Shown: piece by piece, positions 42,448-51,149 of the stretch
Layout: each line of letters begins with the position of its first letter
Numbering within the stretch: position 1 is the first letter of the stretch
Assembly (NCBI RefSeq): GCF_003667505.1
Contig: NZ_RCVJ01000078.1
Coordinates: forward strand, 1 to 64,000
Direction of reading: 5' to 3'
From: Micromonospora sp. BL4
GTDB taxonomy: Bacteria > Actinomycetota > Actinomycetes > Mycobacteriales > Micromonosporaceae
DNA: 64,000 nucleotides
The notes under the pieces: model-generated
The model's input: only the letters and a program-made list of their open reading frames with translations
What the model was told of the DNA's origin: nothing
Databases searched by the model: none
Program-made: the position numbers and the translations under genes

Positions 42448-45169
42448 CCCGACAGCCGGCCCCGCCCTGGCCGGGGTGACCCCTCCGTTGCCGTCACCGG
42501 CCCTCGGCCGGTTCGTCGCCGCGGTGACCGCGGTCGTCGGTACGAGCGTCTTCGGTTGGCAGACGGTGCTCATCGACGCCGCGCGCACCCGCCAGCGGGC
42601 CGAGTGCATCGACGGACTGCGCGGGCTGCCCGCACCGATCGACGTGCGGACCGGCACGGTCAACGAGGAATCGGCAGCGGCGGTGCGACACTGCCTCGGC
42701 ACGCTGCACGCCGACGCGGTCCGTCAGATGCTCGTCGGGATGGCCGTGCTGGCGGCGGTGACGGCCGTGATCTACCTGGCCGCGCCGTGGTGCGAACGCC
42801 GGCTGCGCGACCTGCGCCGCCTGGACCGGATGCCGGGCACCGAAACGCTGCGCGCGGACCTGTCCGCCCTGGTACGCGAGGCGGGGCTGCGTCGGGCGCC
42901 GACGTTCGTGGCGTCGCGGTCGGCACGGGTCAGCGGCAACACCTTCGGCGCGTTCCCCGTCCGCTACGTCCGGCTCGACCTGGGGCTCGTGCACGCCCAC
43001 CGGGTGGCGCCGGGCGTGTTCCGGGCGGTCGTACTGCACGAGCTGGCCCACCTCCGCAACGCGGACGTGGGCCTGACCCGGCTGACCATCGCGCTGGCCT
43101 GGGCCTTCCCGCTGGCCGTTCTCGTACCCGTCGCGGTCAACTACGCGGGCGCCGTGCCCGCCGCCCACCTGCTCGATGACGTCTGGCGGTTGGCGACGTT
43201 CGCGCTGGTGGTGCAGGTCTCGGCCTGGTCGGTGCTGCGGGCCCGGGAGTTCGCCGCGGACGCCCGGTTGACCGGGGCCGACGCGGCGACCATCCGGGCG
43301 CTGCTCGCGACCAACCCCACCCGCGCCGGACGCTGGCCCCGCCTCGCGGCCATGTTCCGGTTCCAGCCGCTGGCCCGGGCACGCGCCGACGAACTGGACC
43401 GGCCGGTGCGTCGAGTCTCCGCTCGCCCCGTCGAGGCGCTGGGCGCCGGCCTGGCTGCCGGGATCGCCGCGCCGCCGTTGGCGGACCTGATGGCGCAACT
43501 GCCCCGTACCCTCGGCGGCCCTGATCCGCTCACCGGCGGCGCGTTCCTGGTGGGGCTGCTGCTCGGTGTGCCGTTGGCCCTGGTCACCACCGGCGCGCTG
43601 TGGCGGTCGGCCTGGTGGGCGCGGCACGGTGGTGGCACGGCGGCCGGCGGCGGTCTGTTCGGTGCGGCGCTGGCCGTGGGGCTCCTCGTGGGCCGCCGGC
43701 TGGCCTGGTCGGCGGCGTATGCCAGCGACCGGCCGGCCTGGTGGGTCGAGCTGGCGTGGGCCGTGCTCGGGATCGCCGCAGGCGTCCTGCTCGGCCGCTG
43801 GGTGGCGCTCGGCGCTCGGGCGCACCTGCGGCGGATCCCGGTGACCGACGCGGGTCGTACCCGTCTGGCGTGGGCCGGCGCCGCCACGGCCACCGCACTG
43901 CTCATCGCCGCGTTCGTGGCGTCGATCCTGATCCTGGACTCGTGGTCGGCGGACTCCGAGGTGAGCATGCTGCGGGTGCTCGCCGCACGCGAGGGTCACC
44001 CCGAACACGTCACCGTGCTCACCCTGGGGGACACCCTCGGCTGGTACGTGCGCGTGCTGGCCGACCACGCCCCGTACCTGCTCGCGTTGCCGCTGGCCGC
44101 CGCGCTGCATCCGGTCCTGGCGGACCGGCACGCGACCCGGCGGGCGCTGCGGCTCGGCATCGTCTCGGGGGTCGTCGGCGCGGTGGCGCTCCCCCTGGTG
44201 GTGGTGGGCATCGCGGTCGCCGCCCGGGACCCGGGCCTCGGGCCGGCGGCGCTGCGGAGCCTCGTCGACGGCCACACGCTGCTGCCGGTCACCCTGGTCG
44301 AGATGACTGTCGCGGTGGCGGCGGTGGCCAATCGGCGGCTGTCGGTGTGGCACGCGCTGCTGGCCGCGGGCACGGCGGGTCTGCTTCTGGCGCCGGTGCT
44401 GGTGGCCGCCATGGCGGCGCTGCCCTGCCTCGGCACCGCCGCGGGACCGGGCTGCGTCCGCCCTCCCGAGCAGGTCCTCGCCGTGCGGGCGATCAGCCAC
44501 GCCCTGCTCGTCGCGCCGGTGTTCGCGACCCTCGCGGCGGCGCTCGGCGCCGCGGTGACGGCGGCACTGACCGTGGTCGTGCGCCCCCGCCACCGCCGGT
44601 GGTTGACATCCGGGGCCGCCGTCCTGGTGCTGCTCGGCGCGTCCGGTGCCGTCGCCGCCGCGCACCGGACGTCCGGGCCCGCGGCAGTGACCGGACACGA
44701 TGGCTGCCTCGTCGGCGTGTGGCGTCTCGCCGCCGGGCGCTACCACGTGCCGGTCCCCGCCGACTCGCCGCTGGGCACGATCACCGGGCTGCGGCAGGAC
44801 GCGAGTGTCGACCTCACCAGTGGTCCGGAGACCGGCTTCGCCAGCGCCTACCGGATCGACGGCACGGCGACCGACCTGTTCGACCGGGCCGCCGCCGAGG
44901 GCCTCCTCAACGGCCACACCGTGCGCAACGTCCGCCGGGGCATGCAGACCTACCGGTGGACTGCCCACGCCGGCCGGTACCGGCAGCGCGACGGCGTGAC
45001 GGCAGGCGACGTGAACCTGCTGCGGGTCGGCGACAGGGAGCTGGACATCAGCTCGGTCATGGCTGATTCGGAGGGGTCGTACCGCTGTGCCGGTGACCGG
45101 CTGGTCATCCGGATGGAGGCCGACGACGGGTCATGGGGCGAGGAGATCTTCGTCCGCAGCGGCGCCTGA
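42440..45169 (+). CDS. Membrane M48 metallopeptidase with C-terminal sensor-like domain
   Basis: A 909-residue integral membrane protein. An N-terminal peptidase part has the zinc motif HELAH (His200-His204) and a downstream AREFAADA with the third ligand Glu near 271, as in M48/HtpX relatives. About ten more membrane helices follow, then a C-terminal extracytoplasmic domain from about 750 to the end. It begins with GCLVGVWRL and ends with YRCAGDRLVIRM, with Cys756 and Cys883 positioned for a disulfide; it resembles lipocalin-like domains of actinobacterial lipoproteins. A role in membrane protein quality control is plausible. The fusion is unusual. Confidence 0.85.
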   Translation: MSDPTAGPALAGVTPPLPSPALGRFVAAVTAVVGTSVFGWQTVLIDAARTRQRAECIDGLRGLPAPIDVRTGTVNEESAAAVRHCLGTLHADAVRQMLVGMAVLAAVTAVIYLAAPWCERRLRDLRRLDRMPGTETLRADLSALVREAGLRRAPTFVASRSARVSGNTFGAFPVRYVRLDLGLVHAHRVAPGVFRAVVLHELAHLRNADVGLTRLTIALAWAFPLAVLVPVAVNYAGAVPAAHLLDDVWRLATFALVVQVSAWSVLRAREFAADARLTGADAATIRALLATNPTRAGRWPRLAAMFRFQPLARARADELDRPVRRVSARPVEALGAGLAAGIAAPPLADLMAQLPRTLGGPDPLTGGAFLVGLLLGVPLALVTTGALWRSAWWARHGGGTAAGGGLFGAALAVGLLVGRRLAWSAAYASDRPAWWVELAWAVLGIAAGVLLGRWVALGARAHLRRIPVTDAGRTRLAWAGAATATALLIAAFVASILILDSWSADSEVSMLRVLAAREGHPEHVTVLTLGDTLGWYVRVLADHAPYLLALPLAAALHPVLADRHATRRALRLGIVSGVVGAVALPLVVVGIAVAARDPGLGPAALRSLVDGHTLLPVTLVEMTVAVAAVANRRLSVWHALLAAGTAGLLLAPVLVAAMAALPCLGTAAGPGCVRPPEQVLAVRAISHALLVAPVFATLAAALGAAVTAALTVVVRPRHRRWLTSGAAVLVLLGASGAVAAAHRTSGPAAVTGHDGCLVGVWRLAAGRYHVPVPADSPLGTITGLRQDASVDLTSGPETGFASAYRIDGTATDLFDRAAAEGLLNGHTVRNVRRGMQTYRWTAHAGRYRQRDGVTAGDVNLLRVGDRELDISSVMADSEGSYRCAGDRLVIRMEADDGSWGEEIFVRSGA

Positions 45170-45176
45170 CGGCGCC

Positions 45177-46271
45177 TCACGCGGCCGATGTGACTCGGGC
45201 GTGCCCGAAGTACATGAGCTCCCAGATCGCGCCCTCGGCGAACTCCTCGACCACGCGTTCGCCCTTGTGATGCTCGATCGTGAGCAGGCCGGCGAAGCGG
45301 AGGTAGGCGCCGTCGAACCGGACCAGCCGGGCCGCGGCCCTCTTCAGCCAGGGCAGGTCCTTGGTGAGCGGGTTGCGGACCAGGTCGCGCTTGCGGTCGA
45401 AGGTCACCACGTACGTGTCGTCGTCGTCCACGTACGTGTACCGGACCATGCCCGCCACCGGCTTGCCGGTCTTCGCGTCGGTGTAGACCCGGTGTCGTTC
45501 GAACGTCATCTTCTCCGGGTCGTCGCCGATGATCCGGCCGTCGCGGGCCAGCATGAAGATGGGGATCTCGGCAAAGCCGTACTTCTCGGCGCTGGTGATG
45601 AACGAGGCGATGACCGTGTACGGCCCGGCCTGCCCCCGCCCCCAGTACCAGTCATTGATGATTTTCTGCAGCCCGACGTTTCCCCAGTTGTGGTCGTGGT
45701 AGCCGACGCCGGTCGTCTCGTGCCGCACCCCGTCGATCGTGTACGAGCCGCGCACGGCTCCCTGCGGGACCGAGGGCAGCCAGTTGAACTCGAGGTCGCG
45801 CTTCGCGCCGAACAGCATGTGCCCGGTGGCCGGGCGCCAGGCCGGGACCTCGGATGTCAGCGTGAAGTCGACCCGCAGCCTCCCGGCGGCCGCCTGGATC
45901 CGGTACTCGCGCAGGTTCTCGCCCTGGAAGCGGTTGTCCGGGCCCATCCTTACGTCCGTACGCCCGCTCGCCGCCGACCATTCGGCCGGGGGGATCGCGA
46001 TCGTGTTGTTGGACATCGTGCCGTCGGGAAGTTCCAGGTTGACGCGGAGTTGCGGCGACAGCGGGCTGCTCGCCGCGCCGAGGTCCTTGTTCATGAACAC
46101 CACGACCACCTTCGCGCCGTCCTCGAGGTGGGCGTCGAAGTACCACCACTCGTACGACCCGGCGCGATCGTCGGTGCGGGCGCCGTCCTCCCATTCGCGT
46201 ACGACATCGCGCTCCAGATCGAAGCGTGCGTAGTCGTCGCTCAGCGCGGCCAGTTTGAGGTGTTCCGGCAT
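45177..46271 (-). CDS. CrtC/AttH-like lipocalin-fold protein
   Basis: A 364-residue protein related to carotenoid 1,2-hydratase (CrtC) and AttH: GSYEWWYFDAHLEDGAKVVV opens a double lipocalin fold and TGVGYHDHNWGN is the usual His/Asp-rich motif. No carotenoid genes are nearby, so the substrate, perhaps another isoprenoid or lipid, is uncertain. A GAGGAAGAG ribosome site precedes the ATG at 46271. It converges with the peptidase gene, the stops being 8 nt apart. Confidence 0.8.
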   Translation of the reverse strand: MPEHLKLAALSDDYARFDLERDVVREWEDGARTDDRAGSYEWWYFDAHLEDGAKVVVVFMNKDLGAASSPLSPQLRVNLELPDGTMSNNTIAIPPAEWSAASGRTDVRMGPDNRFQGENLREYRIQAAAGRLRVDFTLTSEVPAWRPATGHMLFGAKRDLEFNWLPSVPQGAVRGSYTIDGVRHETTGVGYHDHNWGNVGLQKIINDWYWGRGQAGPYTVIASFITSAEKYGFAEIPIFMLARDGRIIGDDPEKMTFERHRVYTDAKTGKPVAGMVRYTYVDDDDTYVVTFDRKRDLVRNPLTKDLPWLKRAAARLVRFDGAYLRFAGLLTIEHHKGERVVEEFAEGAIWELMYFGHARVTSAA

Positions 46272-46345
46272 GACTCTTCCTCTTCGTTGCCTTGCAAGAT
46301 CAAGATGTGTGGCCCGTTCTCGGACGCCGACGGTGGGCGGATGGC

Positions 46346-47161
46346 TCACAGGGTGGCGAATCCATCTCGCCAGGAGGGATGAGGCGGGATCCAGTCGAGG
46401 TGCGTGCGGGCGTAGTGGTTGCTCGCGCCCCGTGCCCAGCCGTGCCGCTCGCCCACTGTCACCGCGGGTGCCGGGACCCCGGCCGCCGCGCAGAACGCGG
46501 GCACCCACTCCGCGGCCGCGGCGGGCTCGTCGTCGCAGACGTTGACCGCGCCGGCGGGCCACTCCAGGGCCGCGACCGCGGCGGCGACGGCGTCGTCGAT
46601 ATGCAGCAGGCTACTCACGTCCGCGTCCGCGGGGACCCTGCCGGCGGCGGCGAACTGGGCCATCAGGCCGTCGCGGGCGTACCAGGTGTCCGGGCCGTAA
46701 AGGGTGCCGTACCGCAGCACGACCCACTCGGGCGCCTCCTGGACGGCGGATTCGAGCGCGGCGACACCGGCCACACTGGTCTGGCGCGGCTCTGCGGCGC
46801 CGAGGTCGAGCGGGGTCTTCTCGGTCGCGGGCTCGGCGCCCGGTTCGTACGCCCAGGCGATGCTCTGTGCCACGATCCGCCGTACTCCGGCGGCGAGCGC
46901 CGCGTCGACCAGGTTGCGGGTCCCGACCCGACGCAGCCGCGAGTTGGCCGCGAGGTCGCCGGTGCTCAGGCTGGTCAGCTGGTGCATCACCACGTCGGGC
47001 CGGGTGTCGCGGACGGCGGCCGCCACCGCGTCCCGGTCGAGCACGTCGACGGCCAGCGGGCCGTTACGGGCCAGCCCGATGACCTCATGCCCCTGGGCGG
47101 TCAGGAGCGGCTCGAGCCGGCGGCCGATGGTGCCGGTCGAACCGGCGAGAACGATACGCAT
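46346..47161 (-). CDS. NAD-dependent epimerase/dehydratase family protein
   Basis: A 271-residue extended short-chain dehydrogenase. The Rossmann motif GSTGTIGRRL (Gly7 onward) is intact; the substrate-side catalytic Tyr/Lys pair is not in the classical YxxxK form, so it may be an atypical member used for binding or reduction. A GGAGAAG ribosome site precedes the ATG. It follows the cupin gene by 15 nt on the same strand, suggesting an operon with the MocR-regulated cupin. Confidence 0.85.
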   Translation of the reverse strand: MRIVLAGSTGTIGRRLEPLLTAQGHEVIGLARNGPLAVDVLDRDAVAAAVRDTRPDVVMHQLTSLSTGDLAANSRLRRVGTRNLVDAALAAGVRRIVAQSIAWAYEPGAEPATEKTPLDLGAAEPRQTSVAGVAALESAVQEAPEWVVLRYGTLYGPDTWYARDGLMAQFAAAGRVPADADVSSLLHIDDAVAAAVAALEWPAGAVNVCDDEPAAAAEWVPAFCAAAGVPAPAVTVGERHGWARGASNHYARTHLDWIPPHPSWRDGFATL

Positions 47162-47176
47162 GAGTGTGCTTCTCCG

Positions 47177-47581
47177 TCAGTTCGGCCGGGGTGAGCGGCG
47201 GTCCTTGCGCTGTTCGAGCTCCTCAGGGCTGACCAGCACCAGCATTTCCTGGCCGGGCGCGCACACCATGACGACCAGGAATGTGCTCACCTGATCGGGC
47301 AGGTTGTTGGCGGATCGGTAGTGGATGACGTCGCCGCCAGGCTCCCAGAACGCTTCACCGGCCTTGATCACCCGTTCCGGCTCGCCCTCCAGCTCGAAGA
47401 TCATCTCGCCGTCGAGCATGTAGCCGAATACCGGGCCGGAGTGCCGGTGCGGCGGCGTGCCCGGGTCACCCGGTGGTAGTTCGATCGTCGCGGTCATCAC
47501 GTGCGAGCCCTCCGGTAGCTCCGGCGGCATGGCCGTGCCCAGCAGCACGACCTCGTTGTTTCCGATCTTCATGGTCTGCAT
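47177..47581 (-). CDS. Cupin-domain protein
   Basis: A 134-residue single-domain cupin: HRHSGPVFGYMLDGEMIFEL holds the metal-binding histidines of motif 1 and GEAFWEPGGDVIHYRS motif 2. Likely a small metal-dependent enzyme or binding protein. The ATG at 47581 lies 6 nt after a TACGTT -10 box. Three TGGACCAG repeats upstream of it, just after the MocR gene, suggest that the MocR protein controls it. The epimerase gene follows. Confidence 0.9.
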   Translation of the reverse strand: MQTMKIGNNEVVLLGTAMPPELPEGSHVMTATIELPPGDPGTPPHRHSGPVFGYMLDGEMIFELEGEPERVIKAGEAFWEPGGDVIHYRSANNLPDQVSTFLVVMVCAPGQEMLVLVSPEELEQRKDRRSPRPN

Positions 47582-47587
47582 GAGTCG

Positions 47588-47593
47588 AACGTA
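47588..47593 (-). promoter_or_regulatory. Leaderless -10 box for the cupin gene
   Basis: TACGTT on the minus strand, 6 nt before the ATG at 47581. Confidence 0.5.
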
Positions 47594-47601
47594 TCCCCGA
47601 C

Positions 47602-47646
47602 TGGACCAGCAGGATGGACCAGTTAGCGACCGGTCTGATGGACCAG
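47602..47646. repeat. Three TGGACCAG direct repeats, candidate MocR binding sites
   Basis: TGGACCAG occurs at 47602-47609, 47615-47622 and 47639-47646. The first copy is preceded by C, giving CTGGACCAG, palindromic except for its centre. The third lies inside the end of the MocR coding region. Regularly spaced copies upstream of the cupin promoter suggest an activator or repressor array. Confidence 0.55.
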
Positions 47647-49020
47647 TTGGCAGAGTTCGGACAGTGCCGCCTGCCAGGCGTGAGCCGGTGGCGCCGCGTA
47701 CCCGATGACCAGGGCCGCCGCCTGCCGCTCATCCGCCGGATCGTGCCAGTAGCCGTTGCTGTGCAGGCCGATCAGGTGGAGTCCCTGGCGGCGTCCGGCC
47801 TGGATCAGCCAGCGTTCCTCCGCGACCGAGGCCAGCGGCAGCAGCGCATGCACGCCGGCCGCGATGCCCTCCAGCGAAGTGGTGGTCACCTCGGCCAGGC
47901 GCCCAGCCAGCTCGATCCGGCGGCGCCGGTAGGTCAGTCGCATGCGGCGGATGTGCCGGTCGTAGTCGCCGTGCGTGAGCAGGTCGGCCATGGCGAGCTG
48001 GTCGATCGCGGAGACTGCGGCGCCGGCCTCCACGATCGTCGTCGTCAGTTCGCGACGCAGTGGCTCGGGTGCGACGAACCAGCCCAGGCGGACGGCCGGC
48101 GCCAACGATTTGCTCGTGCTGCCGGCGTACACGATCCGCTCTGGCGCCAGCGCCTGCATCGCGCCCACCGGCCGCTGGTCGTAGCGGAACTCGCCGTCGT
48201 AGTCGTCCTCGATCAGGAATGCGTCGTGCTCCCGTGCCCAGGCGATGACTCGGTAGCGTTGCCGTGGGGTGAGTACCACTCCGGTCGGATGCTGGTGCGC
48301 CGGAGTGAGCAGCGCGGCCTGACCCGCCGCGTTGTCCGGGTCGGCCCCGCCCGCGCCGACGGTGAGTGGCGTGACCGTCAGGCCCGCGGCCCGCAGCACC
48401 ATGCGGTGATGGGCCAATCCGGGGTTCTCGGTGGCGATGGCGCGTACGCCGCGCCGGTGCAGCGTCCGCGCCAGCAGGGAGAGGCCCTGGGTGAAGCCTG
48501 CCGTGATCACCACCGAGTCCGGGTCGCAGAGCACTCCACGGGTGCGCGCGAGATAGCCGGCCACCGCCGTCCGCAACGCGGGCAGCCCTGCCGGCTCGGA
48601 GTAGTCCAGCGTGCCGCGCGAAGCGGTTGCCAGCGCCCGGCGGACACTGTCGGCCCAGGCCGTTCGGGGGAACGAACCGAGATCGGGAATCCCCGGCCGC
48701 CACTCGATCACCGGCCCGGCCGCGATCGACGGCCGCGGTTGCCTACGTGGGCCGGGCGGATCATGGAGCACGTCCGCGACCCGGGTGCCCGAGCCGGGTG
48801 CCGCCACCAGCCACCCTTCCGCCACCAACTGCGCGTACGCCTGCACCACCGTGCCCCGGGCCAAGCCCAGGTCGGTGGCCAGGCTCCGGCTCCCGGGTAG
48901 ACGCGATCCGGCCCGCAGCCGGCCGGTCCGAATGCTCTCCCGTAACGCGCTCTCCAGCGAGCGACCCGGGAAACCCGCACCCCGATCGAACTCCAGATGC
49001 AGGTCAAGCGACTTTGCCAC
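47623..49020 (-). CDS. MocR/PdxR-family regulator (GntR-aminotransferase fusion)
   Basis: A 465-residue regulator: GntR winged helix at residues 20-85 (SRLPGSRSLATDLGLARGTV) joined to an aminotransferase-like domain (100-460). The PLP lysine lies in VYAGSTSKSLAPAVRLGW and the Asp contact in FLIEDDYDGEFRY. Members bind PLP or its aldimine and control vitamin B6 or amino-acid genes. The cupin and epimerase genes immediately downstream are probable targets. The GTG at 49020 has GGAGGAG some 12 nt upstream. Confidence 0.94.
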   Translation of the reverse strand: MAKSLDLHLEFDRGAGFPGRSLESALRESIRTGRLRAGSRLPGSRSLATDLGLARGTVVQAYAQLVAEGWLVAAPGSGTRVADVLHDPPGPRRQPRPSIAAGPVIEWRPGIPDLGSFPRTAWADSVRRALATASRGTLDYSEPAGLPALRTAVAGYLARTRGVLCDPDSVVITAGFTQGLSLLARTLHRRGVRAIATENPGLAHHRMVLRAAGLTVTPLTVGAGGADPDNAAGQAALLTPAHQHPTGVVLTPRQRYRVIAWAREHDAFLIEDDYDGEFRYDQRPVGAMQALAPERIVYAGSTSKSLAPAVRLGWFVAPEPLRRELTTTIVEAGAAVSAIDQLAMADLLTHGDYDRHIRRMRLTYRRRRIELAGRLAEVTTTSLEGIAAGVHALLPLASVAEERWLIQAGRRQGLHLIGLHSNGYWHDPADERQAAALVIGYAAPPAHAWQAALSELCQLVHQTGR

Positions 49021-49157
49021 TCAGCAACGATCTCCTCCGTGCGAGCAGCGCCGGCAGGTTCGGCGATGACTCACGTGCCAGGCTCCGTCGACCCGGCCGC
49101 ATCGCGGCGGTGCCAGCCGGACCGGGCTGCCCGTCGCTGTGTCACCGGTGACGAAGG

Positions 49158-50042
49158 TTACCGCTGGAACAGGGCCAGTTTCTGTGGGTTGAGGATGACC
49201 AGCACTCGTTCGATTCCGGCGGGGGAGGCCTCGATGGTGACCAACGCGACCGTTGTACCGGGCCGCGAGACGAGGATCGCGGCCTGGCCGTTCGATTCGA
49301 CGATCTCCAGTGCGAGGTCGTGGCCGAACTTGCGCATCAGTCCCAGGATGTAACGCGCGACGTTGTCACGTCCGACGATGGGTACCTGGGCGGCTCGAAC
49401 GATGCCGCCGCCGTCGGCGTAGGACGTGGCTGTTTCGGCGAGCAGCTCCTCGAGCCGGGTCAGCTCACCGGACCGGGCGGCGGCGAGAAAGGCACGCAGC
49501 AGGCGGTCGTGGTCGGCGTGGGCGACCCGATCGCGCCGCTGCTGGGCCAGGTGCGTACGGGCGCGTCGGCCGAGCTGCCGCGCGTACGCCTCACTGACGT
49601 CGAGAATCTCGCCGATCCGCCGGAAGGGGTAGTCGAACGCCTCGCGCAGCACGTACACCGCCCGCTCGGCCGGGGTGAGCCGTTCCAACAGAAGCAGCAC
49701 GGCGAGTTCGAGTGACTCGTTGCGTTCGGCCTGCAGTGTCGGGTCGGCGGTGGTGTCGACGGGCTCGGGTAGCCACGGTCCGGGATACAGCTCACGTCGG
49801 GCGCGAGCCGATGTCGCGGCGTTCAGAGCGAGCCGAGAAGTCGTCGTGACCAGGAACCCGATCGGGTCCCGTACCTGGCTGCGATCGGTCTGCTGCCACC
49901 GGAGCCAGGCTTCCTGCACGACGTCCTCCGCCTCGGCGACACTTCCGAGCATCCGGTAGGCGATGCCGAACAGCCGCGGACGGACCCCGCCGAACACCCC
50001 CAACGCGCCGATCAGTGTCCCGTCTTCCCCTCGCTCCACCAT
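49158..50042 (-). CDS. ECF41-type RNA polymerase sigma factor (SigJ-like)
   Basis: A 294-residue sigma factor: region 2 at residues 15-80 (FGIAYRMLGSVAEAEDVVQE), region 4 at 115-170, then a SnoaL-like C-terminal domain that in ECF41 factors replaces an anti-sigma protein. ECF41 hallmarks are visible: WLPEP linker at 90-94, a DGGG loop at 210-213 (Ile follows instead of the usual Lys) and NPQKL at 285-289 (usual NPDKL). The ATG at 50042 gives a normal length. Divergent ECF41-like promoters 1 kb away are probable targets. Confidence 0.93.
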   Translation of the reverse strand: MVERGEDGTLIGALGVFGGVRPRLFGIAYRMLGSVAEAEDVVQEAWLRWQQTDRSQVRDPIGFLVTTTSRLALNAATSARARRELYPGPWLPEPVDTTADPTLQAERNESLELAVLLLLERLTPAERAVYVLREAFDYPFRRIGEILDVSEAYARQLGRRARTHLAQQRRDRVAHADHDRLLRAFLAAARSGELTRLEELLAETATSYADGGGIVRAAQVPIVGRDNVARYILGLMRKFGHDLALEIVESNGQAAILVSRPGTTVALVTIEASPAGIERVLVILNPQKLALFQR

Positions 50043-50146
50043 GACCGCCCGCCTCGTCGCTTCTGTCCCTGACCATGCAGGTGAGCTCGAACCACCGCCG
50101 ATATCGCTGCTGTCCGGGCACCAACGCATACCCGTGCGCGGCCGTA

Positions 50147-50509
50147 CTACAGCATCGGCGCGTCGCGCCAGGCACCCCACCGCTGAGGCGGACGGTCCGC
50201 ACCATGGAGGCGACCCGCTCGATCGGCGGTCTGGACACCGGCTCGGGGCGGCGACGATTCGAGCAGACCGATACAGATCCGCACGAGCGTGCCGACGAGC
50301 CAGGTGAAGGGGCTGTCGATGCCATCCTGTTGGTCGTCCGGCATCGTGTACCAGCCGGTGTACGCCTCCTGCACCGCGTGCTCGGCGACGTCGACCGAAC
50401 CGAGCAGGTGATATGCGAGGTTCTTGAGGTGGTGTCGTTCGGCGACGACGACGCAGAACGCGCTGGGTAACGCGTTCGACCGACGTGGCGGGCGGGGTTC
50501 GGGAACCAT
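50147..50509 (-). pseudogene. Truncated sigma-factor gene (region 2 only)
   Basis: An open frame of 120 residues whose first 75 match ECF sigma region 2 (RHHLKNLAYHLLGSVDVAEH, then SPFTWLVGTLVRICIGLLES). After ESSPPRAG the similarity ends and the rest is Arg/Pro-rich with no region 4. A GGGAGAA ribosome site precedes the ATG, so a short product could still be made. It is best read as a decayed ECF41-like gene next to the intact one; a small regulatory protein is the alternative. Confidence 0.6.
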
Positions 50510-50538
50510 CGGTTCTCCCAGTGGTTGACGCGGAAGGT

Positions 50539-50973
50539 TCAGTGGGCGGCCCGAGCCGAGGCGAAGCCGCGCCGAGCCGCTGAACGGTCGCGCAGCACCG
50601 TCAGGAGGATGATCACCAGGCCGACGAGCGCAACGGCCGCGTTTCCGGTGGTGAGGAGGATCGCCTCACCTACGGTCGCCCCCTCCATGTTCGTGAGGTG
50701 GTAGAAGAAATGTGGCACCGCGAAGACCGAATAGGCGCCCGCGGCGGGGATGACGAAATGGGCCTTGGGTTTGATCGCCGCGATGCCCAGTACCAGGGCG
50801 ATCGCCAGTGATGCCGTGCCGAAGTCCCGCGCGTAGTGCTCGCTGAACGGCGGCGTGAGGTCCACTGTCGGGAAGTACGCGTAGAAGCCGGCCGGCCAGA
50901 TCGCGTTCCAGGCCCCGACCACGAAATTGTCGACAAACAGGATCGCCAGTGCGATGCGGATGGTGATGGTCAT
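50539..50973 (-). CDS. Four-helix membrane protein, paralogue of 52673-53170
   Basis: A 144-residue protein with four membrane helices and a conserved extracytoplasmic loop (PPFSEHYARDFGTASLAIAL, then VPHFFYHLTNMEGATVGEAI). I do not know its function. It is clearly paralogous to the protein at 52673-53170. An AAGGAG ribosome site precedes the ATG. Upstream lies a candidate ECF41 promoter, one of two divergent copies. Confidence 0.85.
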   Translation of the reverse strand: MTITIRIALAILFVDNFVVGAWNAIWPAGFYAYFPTVDLTPPFSEHYARDFGTASLAIALVLGIAAIKPKAHFVIPAAGAYSVFAVPHFFYHLTNMEGATVGEAILLTTGNAAVALVGLVIILLTVLRDRSAARRGFASARAAH

Positions 50974-51026
50974 GACTCATTGCTCCTTGCGCCGTCCTGC
51001 GGGTGGTGAGCCAGCGTCACCAGTAC

Positions 51027-51056
51027 GGACCGAGCGGGCCTCCGATTCGTGACAGC
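51027..51056 (-). promoter_or_regulatory. Candidate ECF41 promoter, leftward
   Basis: Read on the minus strand: -35 TGTCACG at 51054-51048, 16-nt spacer, -10 GGTC at 51031-51028. It is the mirror copy of the rightward promoter at 51076-51105, matching at 27 of 30 positions. It would drive the gene ending at 50539. Confidence 0.65.
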
Positions 51057-51075
51057 TGGCCCAGCGGCTAGCTCT

Positions 51076-51105
51076 GCTGTCACGAATCGGGGGGCCACTC
51101 GGTCC
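51076..51105 (+). promoter_or_regulatory. Candidate ECF41 promoter, rightward
   Basis: -35 TGTCACG at 51078-51084, 16-nt spacer, -10 GGTC at 51101-51104, about 45 nt before the CopC start. ECF41 promoters are described as TGTCACA with a 16-nt spacer and CGTC; here both elements match with one substitution each. Confidence 0.65.
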
Positions 51106-51149
51106 ACTTCCCAGATGCCGCGGTCGCTCGCGGCGGAGGGGAGCACGCC

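Noticed and set aside
42494-44968. An 824-codon open frame antisense to the M48 peptidase gene.
   Set aside because: Gln/Arg/His/Gly-rich with no domain; the sense strand has clear HELAH and membrane segments.
51027-51105. The inverted repeat as terminal repeats of a tiny mobile element.
   Set aside because: The internal TGTCAC-N16-GGTC pattern on both arms and the position between divergent genes fit paired promoters better; no target duplication is evident.
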